Below are positions 19,922-25,636 of a stretch of DNA of 25,636 nucleotides, piece after piece. This DNA is from a virus. A model generated the notes under the pieces. The model searched no databases and was not told the DNA's origin. It saw only the letters and a list, made by a program, of their open reading frames with translations. The translations under genes were made by a program, and so were the position numbers. Where the stretch lies: IMG/VR virus record IMGVR_UViG_2199352024_000006, positions 1-25,636 of that record; one strand, given 5' to 3'. Positions within the stretch are counted from its first letter, which is position 1. The number at the start of each line of letters is the position of its first letter.

Positions 19922-20590
19922 TCAGCAAAGCCTCGTCTCGATGAAGGTCAGATCCGCCGTGCCGCCAAGCCCGAAATCCCGCACCACACCCTCAAAGGCG
20001 TCATCGCTTTCGAAGCGAACGGGAACGTCGAACAGGAAGCCGCCGCTAATGGTGGTTCCGGCGGGCGGCGGATAGTCGAACGTCACGACGCCGCCAGGCC
20101 TGCTCACCGAATATGGCGGGAGTGAAACAATGGTCGGGCTGCCAGCCTGAGATCCCTGCAGCAGCACCGACGCGAGCACCGGCAGCTCGATCTTGCGGCT
20201 GTAGCTCTGCGCCCCGCGGCTGTAGAGCTTGACGAGCTGGAAGTTGCTCTCGAATCCGTCGGCGACCCCGAGCACCTGATCTGCTGCGCTGATGGTCGGT
20301 ACGGTATTCGGCAAAACCAGCGCCACGCTGGCGAAGTCCAGCGGGTCGCGAAACGGCCAGATATGGAACGGCCCACGCATGACCAGCCAGTGGTCGCGGA
20401 TGGCGTTGAAGGTTTCCATCTCGCGCACGACGTCCGGGAGATGGAACCGGTGCAGCACGTTTTCCCAGCGCTGATTGGCGGCCTCAGCGCCACTGTCCAC
20501 CTGCATCAGGTCGGTGCTCCATCGAGGAGCGCTCACGCATGGGTAGGTGGCCACGCAAGCGTTGATGTACTCGTCGACGAAGCGCGTCAC
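19922..20590 (-). CDS. DUF2460 distal tail protein
   Basis: A 222-residue protein of the DUF2460/TIGR02217 family. The typical features are HRFHLPDVVREMETFNAIRD, then FHIWPFRDPLDFASV, then KLYSRGAQSYSRKIELPV and VTFDYPPPAGTTISGGFLFD. In gene transfer agents this protein forms the distal tail ring to which the hub attaches. It overlaps the tape measure gene by ATGA. Length is normal for the family. Confidence 0.9.
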   Translation of the reverse strand: MTRFVDEYINACVATYPCVSAPRWSTDLMQVDSGAEAANQRWENVLHRFHLPDVVREMETFNAIRDHWLVMRGPFHIWPFRDPLDFASVALVLPNTVPTISAADQVLGVADGFESNFQLVKLYSRGAQSYSRKIELPVLASVLLQGSQAGSPTIVSLPPYSVSRPGGVVTFDYPPPAGTTISGGFLFDVPVRFESDDAFEGVVRDFGLGGTADLTFIETRLC

Positions 20591-22356
20591 AGACCAAGGC
20601 CTCGCCGGCCAGCGCGTTGGATCTGACGCTGCGACGAACGGAAGCTGTCAGCGTCCGGCGTCGAGATGTTGAAGATCTGCGTCATGCCGCCCGTTTTCGA
20701 CAGCTTGTCGTTCGGGACGATGTAGCCAGCCATGCTCGGCACCAGCAATTCAGGCCCGCGCTCGCCTACGATGATGGGCTCGTTCGCGCCGAACCCTCCG
20801 CCAGCCGCATGGTGCGTGGGAGCCGCGCCCGCCCCGGCTCCGATCGACGCGAACAAACTATTAATGCCGAGCGAGCTGAAGATTTGCGCGGCGGCGGCCT
20901 GCGCCACCATCTGCTGGATGACGCGCCCGAAATTCTTGAGCATTCCGTCGAGCCCATCCTTGAACGGATCGAACAGGAACTGCGCGAAAGCATCCTGCAT
21001 GTTGTGCGCAGCCTCGACCCAATACTCGGTCATCGTTTTGCCGGCGTCGTGGGCCTTCTTCGTCAACTCATCAAACTGGACCTGCGCCTGCTCAACCGCG
21101 CGGCGATAGGTTTCCTGGTCAAGAATCGGGTCGCCCTGGGCATTGCGCGCGTTGCGCAATTCGCCCAGGCGCTTGATCTGCGCCGCGAACTGCTCAGCCG
21201 GAGTGCGCGTGCGCTCGAAGATGTCGGCGACCTCAGACAGGGCGTCGGCCTGTTCTTTCAGGATCTCGATGTGCTTGAGCGAGCTGGCCGCGAGCTCGAG
21301 CTGCTTGTTGTTCGCCCCCGCCATCGCCAATTTGTAGAGCTCGATCTGCGTCGCGTTCTGGCCGAAGGTTTGCTCCTGCTCCTTCAGCGCCGCAATCATT
21401 TCCTTGAGATGATTTTTTGCGGCGGTATCGTCGCTAAGCGTGAGGGCCAGATGCTTGCGCTGCCCGCTGCTCCCATCCAGGGCGCCATTGCCACGGAAAG
21501 CCGGAGGCGCGGCCGCGCTGTCACTGCTACCGAGCAGGCCAATAGCCTTTTTGGCGACGATGAAAATCGGCAAATAGCTCGCGAACTTCGCCATCGCGGA
21601 GAGAGCCGTCACCGCAGCTGAGCCGATCTTGAGAATGAGGTTTGCGAAGGAAATGATCCCGGCCTGCACTTCCGGGTCGGTCAGCTTGTCCAGGAACTTC
21701 TGCATCTGCGGCAGCACGCCCTCGGCCAGCTTGTTGCCAAAGCCGGCGGCCTGTTCCTTGAGCCTGCCGATGGTGTCATTGAAGCGGTCGGCGTCGGCGG
21801 CGGCCTTGCCGGAGATCGTTGCGCCGAAGCGATCAGATTCATCGGCAAACTTCTTGAGGCCGGCCGCCCCTTCATTGAACAGCGGGATGAGTTCCGCGCC
21901 GCTGCGGCCGAGGTACTTGATGGCCAGCGCGGTTTTTTCCGGGCCATCGGGCAACTTGGAAAACTTGTCGGCGATGTCGGCGATCGCCTGGTTCATGCTG
22001 ACGCCGGCCGTCGCAGCCTCTTTCGCGAGATGCTGCAAACCGATGACCAGCGCATCCTGCGAAGTGCCGCTCTGTTTCGCGGCATAGCCAAGACGCGAGA
22101 TGTCTTCAGTCGTGATGCCCAGGCGCTTGGAAAGATCGTTAGCCTGGTCGGCCGCGTCGATCTGCTTCTTGATGAGGAAGCCCAGGCCAATGGCCGCCGA
22201 CGCGCCCAGCGCCACGAACGACGCACCGATGCGCCCCATGATCGCGGAACCGTCGACCTGAAAGCGCGACAGCTGACGCCGTGCCTTTTCGAGTTCCGCC
22301 TGGTATTGCGCCGTTTGTGCCTCGAGGCGCACGACCAGCTTGGCTAGATCGGCCAT
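20587..22356 (-). CDS. Tail length tape measure protein
   Basis: A 589-residue, largely helical protein. The N-terminus is heptad-rich (LAKLVVRLEAQTAQYQAELE), followed by a hydrophobic segment (ASFVALGASAAIGLGFLIKK). Long coiled-coil regions and a Gly/Ala-rich C-terminal part with a membrane-active look follow. It lies directly after the tail chaperone frame, the usual place. At the common rule of about 0.15 nm per residue, the tail would be near 90 nm. The size is modest for the class. Confidence 0.9.
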   Translation of the reverse strand: MADLAKLVVRLEAQTAQYQAELEKARRQLSRFQVDGSAIMGRIGASFVALGASAAIGLGFLIKKQIDAADQANDLSKRLGITTEDISRLGYAAKQSGTSQDALVIGLQHLAKEAATAGVSMNQAIADIADKFSKLPDGPEKTALAIKYLGRSGAELIPLFNEGAAGLKKFADESDRFGATISGKAAADADRFNDTIGRLKEQAAGFGNKLAEGVLPQMQKFLDKLTDPEVQAGIISFANLILKIGSAAVTALSAMAKFASYLPIFIVAKKAIGLLGSSDSAAAPPAFRGNGALDGSSGQRKHLALTLSDDTAAKNHLKEMIAALKEQEQTFGQNATQIELYKLAMAGANNKQLELAASSLKHIEILKEQADALSEVADIFERTRTPAEQFAAQIKRLGELRNARNAQGDPILDQETYRRAVEQAQVQFDELTKKAHDAGKTMTEYWVEAAHNMQDAFAQFLFDPFKDGLDGMLKNFGRVIQQMVAQAAAAQIFSSLGINSLFASIGAGAGAAPTHHAAGGGFGANEPIIVGERGPELLVPSMAGYIVPNDKLSKTGGMTQIFNISTPDADSFRSSQRQIQRAGRRGLGL

Positions 22357-22973
22357 TTACTTTTTCCCCTTCTTTCGCGCCATCGTGCGCAGGGCAGTCA
22401 GAAATGCGGCATTGCCGCGGCTCTTGCGGGCCTCGAGTTCGCCCTTACCCACCAGCATGAAATCGCTGGCCGTTACGGTTTTTCTGGACTTGCCAAAGGC
22501 GTTCGCGGCATTGACTACAGTCGAAGCGACGATCCCGGCATGCACGTTGTCGCGCAGAGCGCCCCACGGCTCCTCTGCGTAATACGCCACCCAGTTATCG
22601 AGCTCGGCCGCGCCCAGCGTCGCCCGCAGCTCCCCGACCGTGCGCCCGAGTCCGAGCGCGAGCCGATGCAGGAAAATCTCCTGCGGGCCTAGGCTTTTGG
22701 GGGCTTGGCTTGCGCCTCCATGCCGCTCAGGTTCATGGCCTTGTCCGCGATCGCCTCGACCACATCCGGCGGCCAGTCGGCGGCCTGCTCATAGGTCTTG
22801 CAGAGCAAAGCCCCGGTGCCATCGACCGCGCACATCTGCGCCGCGATGATCTGCGCCGTGAGTGGGCTGACCTTCGCCGCCTCGAGGACAGCGGTACGCG
22901 CGCCGGCGGTGAGTTCGCGGACGAGAATCTTCTCGCCGCGAACTTCAACCGCCTCGGTTTTCAGGCTGAACAT
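22357..22973 (-). CDS. Tail assembly chaperone GT, made by -1 frameshift
   Basis: The G frame (22973-22689) has the slippery heptamer C CCA AAA at 22701-22695, two codons before its TAG. A -1 slip continues without a stop through LGPQEIFLHRLALGLGRTVG, then AELDNWVAYYAEEPWGALRD, to 22357, giving about 205 residues. The T part matches the short tail-chaperone T family (LALGLGRTVGEL, then WVAYYAEEPWG). In lambda-like phages the G and GT products bind the tape measure and recruit tail tube subunits. There is no good independent start for the T part. Confidence 0.8.
22689..22973 (-). CDS. Tail assembly chaperone G
   Basis: A 94-residue protein, the unshifted product. It starts in a TGATG overlap with the tail tube gene, with beta strands at the N-terminus (FSLKTEAVEVRGEKILVREL) followed by helices, as in tail-assembly chaperone and gene-transfer-agent chaperone families. 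It ends two codons after the slippery site. Normally made in large excess over the shifted product. Confidence 0.82.
   Translation of the reverse strand: MFSLKTEAVEVRGEKILVRELTAGARTAVLEAAKVSPLTAQIIAAQMCAVDGTGALLCKTYEQAADWPPDVVEAIADKAMNLSGMEAQAKPPKA
22695..22701 (-). promoter_or_regulatory. -1 ribosomal frameshift site CCCAAAA
   Basis: Read on the minus strand, the zero-frame codons are CCC CCA AAA GCC TAG. The heptamer C CCA AAA fits the X XXY YYZ rule, and slipping one base back pairs CCC and AAA. The new frame stays open to the end of the T part, and the peptide it makes is family-typical, which supports real shifting. Confidence 0.75.
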
Positions 22974-23398
22974 CAGTAGCTCCAGGTCACAGCGCCGCTG
23001 ATCTTGAGCTGGAAGGTGATGCCAGACTTGTCACCGACCGGGGCCTTGACCTTCCAGCCACGAATCGTCGCGGCGAAGGCGAAGGTTTCCGTCGGGCTGC
23101 CGCCGATCACGACGATCCTGAAGTTGCGCGTCCGATTGGCCTTGTAGTCCTGATAAAGGTCGCGGGCGCGCTGCTCGCCGTCCTTGAAATTCAACTCGAG
23201 CGGGATCTCGAGGCCATCCGCCAGGCCGTTGCGATATTCGCGCGCGCTCGAGCAGAGCGTCGTGATATCGAGCAGCGTCTTTTCCTCGCCGAATTCGCCG
23301 AAGTTCAGAGCCGCGCAGATGTCGCTGAAATTCTCAGAACCAGCGCCGTCGCCGACCTGAAACCGGAAGTCATTGCCGATATTTGCCTCTGCGGTCAT
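22973..23398 (-). CDS. Major tail (tube) protein
   Basis: A 141-residue protein starting at an ATG with GGAG at 7 nt (an upstream in-frame start at 23449 would run through a terminator hairpin and was rejected). Motifs: NIGNDFRFQVGDGAG, then EEKTLLDITTLCSSAREYRNGLADG, then GITFQLKISGAVTW at the C-terminus, typical of the tail tube family of HK97-like and gene-transfer-agent tails. It sits between the tail terminator and chaperone genes. Confidence 0.88.
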   Translation of the reverse strand: MTAEANIGNDFRFQVGDGAGSENFSDICAALNFGEFGEEKTLLDITTLCSSAREYRNGLADGLEIPLELNFKDGEQRARDLYQDYKANRTRNFRIVVIGGSPTETFAFAATIRGWKVKAPVGDKSGITFQLKISGAVTWSY

Positions 23399-23413
23399 TG
23401 CCAATCTCCAAAT

Positions 23414-23436
23414 AAAAAGCCACCCGAGTAGGTGGC
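23414..23436 (-). terminator. Intrinsic terminator/attenuator just before the tail tube gene
   Basis: GCCACC, loop TACTCG, GGTGGC forms a 6-bp stem, followed on the minus strand by TTTTTA and then the ribosome site of the tail tube gene. It lies inside an operon that must continue through it, so it would be a partial terminator, an antitermination target, or a mark of a new promoter nearby. Confidence 0.6.
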
Positions 23437-23474
23437 CTGAGTGGGTCAACCGCGCGAGGCGGCCGTGGGGTGAA

Positions 23475-23879
23475 TTAGGGTGCGTCGTGCCAGATCGTGA
23501 ACGTCATGGAGACGCGATGCAGGCCCGGCTCGATGTCGAGCAGGTCGATTTCATTATCCAATATCGCCGTGCTGATGCGGACGCCGGCGACGCTGCCGCG
23601 GTAATCGACCAGGGCCGTGCGCACAGCATTCGCCAATGCCTCGGCGCCGGCATAGGTCTGCGCATAGCAATCGATTGAGAAGACCGAGGACATCGTCGGG
23701 CTGGTGCCGCAGAGCGTCTGCTGCCGGCCGACCCCGGTGCGCTGATAGACGATGCAGGGCTTCTTGCTCAGCCCGTCAAAATCCTCCTGCGGGATGATCT
23801 GCGGGAAAACGCGATCGCCGGCGAGATCGGCTACACCCGGATTATTCGCAAGGATAGAGACGAGCGCCTGCTTGATCAT
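23475..23879 (-). CDS. Tail terminator protein (DUF3168)
   Basis: A 134-residue protein of the DUF3168/Gp17-like family: ALVSILANNPGVADLAGDRVFP at the N-terminus, then CIVYQRTG, then SIDCYAQTYAGAEALANAVR, ending in MTFTIWHD. The protein forms the ring that ends tail tube growth and joins the head. It overlaps the HK97-gp10-type gene by ATGA. Confidence 0.88.
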   Translation of the reverse strand: MIKQALVSILANNPGVADLAGDRVFPQIIPQEDFDGLSKKPCIVYQRTGVGRQQTLCGTSPTMSSVFSIDCYAQTYAGAEALANAVRTALVDYRGSVAGVRISTAILDNEIDLLDIEPGLHRVSMTFTIWHDAP

Positions 23880-24292
23880 GAACGCGCCGCCTTCTCAATG
23901 CGTTCTTTCAGGGCCTTGGCGAGCGCCTCGATCTGCTGCTGCTGCGTCGCCTGGAATGCAGGGCCAAGCCATGGATGCCTGGGATATTTGGCGGTCCCGA
24001 GCTCGATGAACTGGAGCGCGTAGTACGCCTCGCGCCGCACGCCGAGCAGCGCCGCTGCGCCGCCAATGAGCTTCGTAGTGATGATCCGCAGGCTGCGCAG
24101 CGCGAAACCTGGCGAGACGAGACGGCCTTTGTAGGTCTTATGGGCGACGGTGCCGACCGGCACCGTTTCTTTCGCCCGCGAAAGTGCCGGCTTCACGGCC
24201 TGGCGCACCGCCTGCCGCAGGATCTTGCCGCCCACGGCTGGGCCAAGTGCGCGCAGCTTCCGATCGAGCTCGGCGAAGCCTTCGAGGGACAT
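23876..24292 (-). CDS. HK97 gp10-like head-tail/tail completion protein
   Basis: A 138-residue protein with the HK97 gp10 pattern: GFAELDRKLRALGPAVGGKI, then AKETVPVGTVAHKTYKGRL, then YYALQFIELGTAKYPRHPWL and GPAFQ. The conserved E.GT....PHPFL-like motif is clear. It is needed for head-tail joining in related phages. Basic overall, in the usual position before the tail terminator. Confidence 0.9.
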   Translation of the reverse strand: MSLEGFAELDRKLRALGPAVGGKILRQAVRQAVKPALSRAKETVPVGTVAHKTYKGRLVSPGFALRSLRIITTKLIGGAAALLGVRREAYYALQFIELGTAKYPRHPWLGPAFQATQQQQIEALAKALKERIEKAARS

Positions 24293-24294
24293 TC

Positions 24295-24816
24295 TCAGCT
24301 CAGGTCCACTACCTGATACAGCACGGTGATGGTCAACGTGCCGTCGCCAGTGGTGAGGTTCTGAGCGGCGGCACCTAATACCAGAGCAGAAGTAGCCTGC
24401 GCTCGCGTCAGCGATACATCTGGACCGGAGAAGATGAGTGCTCCCCCGAAAAAGGCTTTTGATTCACTCGCATCAATCAAGGAAATTGCTGTAATGGGCT
24501 GATCTATCGACACACCGCCCATCTTCAACGCGGCCCTGCCATCGTTTGGATCGACATAAGCAACCGTGCCGAACTTGTAGTCGTAGTAAACGGCGGTCGG
24601 GAAAATCGCCTTCCCCACCCCCGGAGCCGGGATGATCTCCACCGGGTTCGCAACGAGGTCCTTCAGTTGCGCGGAGGTGACGGTGATGGGGCCGGTGCTG
24701 AGCAGGACGCCGAGAGCAGACGCGGGCGCCTTCTTCGTCACACCGCCCTGAACGACGGCAACAAGTTCGGCGCCAGTGATGGTGTCGGCGGCGGGTAGCG
24801 CAGAAAGTTTGGGCAT
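24295..24816 (-). CDS. Probable head decoration/fibre-type protein inserted in the connector module
   Basis: A 173-residue protein. The N-terminus (KLSALPAADTITGAELVAVV, then QGGVTKKAPASAL) is a short module found at the start of many phage fibre, head-fibre and tail proteins. The rest is Ala/Gly/Val-rich and beta-like, including FPTAVYYDYKFGTVAYVDPN. It lies between the head closure and gp10-like genes, where this phage type usually has no gene. It may decorate the head or neck. Function is inferred from the N-terminal module only. Confidence 0.55.
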   Translation of the reverse strand: MPKLSALPAADTITGAELVAVVQGGVTKKAPASALGVLLSTGPITVTSAQLKDLVANPVEIIPAPGVGKAIFPTAVYYDYKFGTVAYVDPNDGRAALKMGGVSIDQPITAISLIDASESKAFFGGALIFSGPDVSLTRAQATSALVLGAAAQNLTTGDGTLTITVLYQVVDLS

Positions 24817-24819
24817 GGG

Positions 24820-25296
24820 TCACTCCACGAGCAGCGGTTCGCCGGCTTCGGTCAGAAGCGGTTCGCCGGCTTCGGTCAGGATTGCGTCGGCTGGCGTCGT
24901 CTCGACTTCCTCCGTCGTCGCCGCCTTCTCCGCGCGAAAGCCATCAGCCTCGCGCTGGGAGCACATCAGATGAATTTCGCGGTTGCGCTCATTGAGGTTA
25001 AGTACGGCCTCGATGTTGTAGTAGCGCGCCACGCTCGGGCTGCCAGCGCCAACCTCGATCTCATGAACCGCGCGCATCGAGGTGCGGACCCCCGGCACGT
25101 AGCGGATCCGGATGCGCGCTGATAGCGCGCCCTGAACCTGCTGCGCCGCGAAGAATTCGCGGCCTTGCAGCGGCTCGATCGACGCCGGAATCCACGGCGT
25201 GAACGGCACCCAGGCCCAGGTCGTTTCGCCGAAATCATTGCGGCTCTCCTGCTTCCGCTCGATCCTGATTCGGTGCCGCAAGCTTCCGGCCAACAT
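24820..25296 (-). CDS. Head closure/head-tail adaptor (SPP1 gp16-like) with repeat tail
   Basis: A 158-residue protein. Residues 1-115 match the phage head-tail joining family (PF05521): LRHRIRIERKQESRNDFGET, then WVPFTPWIPASIEPLQGREF, then YYNIEAVLNLNERNREIHLM. The C-terminal ~43 residues are an unusual extension, acidic and ending in a tandem LLTEAGEP-type repeat. It closes the connector after DNA packaging. Confidence 0.85.
   Translation of the reverse strand: MLAGSLRHRIRIERKQESRNDFGETTWAWVPFTPWIPASIEPLQGREFFAAQQVQGALSARIRIRYVPGVRTSMRAVHEIEVGAGSPSVARYYNIEAVLNLNERNREIHLMCSQREADGFRAEKAATTEEVETTPADAILTEAGEPLLTEAGEPLLVE
24833..24880. repeat. Tandem 24-bp repeat in the adaptor 3' end
   Basis: Two units of 24 bp (24833-24856 and 24857-24880) are identical at 23 of 24 positions. 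They encode the repeated eight-residue unit LTEAGEPL at the C-terminus of the head closure protein. In-frame and recent, probably made by slippage or duplication. Confidence 0.8.
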
Positions 25297-25636
25297 TTAG
25301 GCGCAAATCCGGTGCGGATAGAGCAGTGATTCGACTGCCTGCGGCATTTCGAACGGGCTCTCGCCACGACCGAGCACCACGCTCTCGCGGTTCTCGTAGT
25401 AGTGCCCGACGAGCAACCTGATTCCGTGCCGGATCGATTCCGGCAGGTTCTCTAGATAGTCGGTCGGCGAGCCCGCACCAGGCGCGTAGCCCGCGATGTA
25501 GCGCACTCGAACCGCATTCTGCCGCCGCTGGCTGTAGGGAAACACGTAGCCGGCGATCGGCTCGATGCGAGCCGGCACCGAGTCGAGGTCGACACGATAT
25601 TGGTCCGCGTCCCAGGTCTGCTCGACGCCGTCACTA
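25297..25636 (-). CDS. Head-tail connector gp6-like protein, 5' end outside the window
   Basis: The frame runs without a stop to the right edge, so the start is missing; a GTG at 25578 is internal. Visible motifs are QTWDADQYRVDLDSVPARIE, then YSQRRQNAVRVRYIAGY, then LPESIRHGIRLLVGHYYENR, matching HK97 gp6-like connector proteins (PF05135/TIGR01560 type). These form the ring under the portal. Upstream, outside the window, the capsid gene is expected. Confidence 0.85.
   Translation of the reverse strand, partial: SDGVEQTWDADQYRVDLDSVPARIEPIAGYVFPYSQRRQNAVRVRYIAGYAPGAGSPTDYLENLPESIRHGIRLLVGHYYENRESVVLGRGESPFEMPQAVESLLYPHRICA

Noticed and set aside
22357-22590. Separate 77-residue gene starting with GTG.
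   Set aside because: The family-typical chaperone sequence begins well upstream in the same frame, so this is the 3' part of the frameshifted GT product.
23399-23449. Upstream in-frame start for the tail tube protein.
   Set aside because: The added 17 residues are encoded by the terminator hairpin and leader, and the downstream ATG has a good ribosome site.
1-25636. CRISPR array, insertion sequence or transposase.
   Set aside because: No regularly spaced long direct repeats, no transposase motif and no IS-type terminal repeats were seen; the only recombinase is the phage serine integrase.

Overview
The window is most of a temperate, long-tailed (siphovirus-type) phage genome of high GC content. 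It looks like a lambda/HK97-style virus with a gene-transfer-agent-type tail tip, and the host is probably a proteobacterium. The DUF2460 / DUF2163 / large tip protein / DUF2793 order is frequent in phages of alphaproteobacteria and some beta- and gammaproteobacteria; the host class cannot be fixed from the sequence. No host chromosomal gene, rRNA or tRNA was seen.

Layout. (1) Minus strand, 4600 to 20, is the lytic arm: a Cro-like repressor, a CII-like regulator, small early proteins, a DnaB-N/DUF5906 helicase-primase with an iteron-like cluster at its 3' end, a Q-like late antiterminator, a predicted late promoter and terminator, and an HNH endonuclease that in related phages stands just before terminase. 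(2) Around 4600-5165 is the immunity switch: divergent cro and cI-like genes and two promoters carrying the same palindromic operator. (3) Plus strand, 5210 to 13124, is one tightly packed operon: a ParB-like protein, about 16 mostly small proteins (zinc ribbons, an Rmf-like protein, a metallopeptidase, an ASCH protein, an HNH protein) and a large serine integrase, ending at a bidirectional terminator. (4) Minus strand, 25636 to 13205, is the structural and lysis arm: head-tail connectors, tail terminator, tail tube, tail chaperones with a -1 frameshift, tape measure, tail tip, a probable receptor-binding protein, and lysis-region genes.

Phage genes flank the integrase on both sides, and the late operon runs out of the left edge (HNH) and back in at the right edge (connectors). 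The terminase, portal, protease and capsid genes must therefore lie outside the window. This fits a free or circularly permuted phage genome (attP form), not an integrated prophage.

Regulatory logic, as inferred: the CI and/or Cro proteins act on an operator lying between the -35 and -10 boxes of both the cro promoter and the plus-strand operon promoter. Cro-side transcription reaches replication genes and Q, and Q would then allow read-through of the terminator before the HNH gene and the whole late arm.
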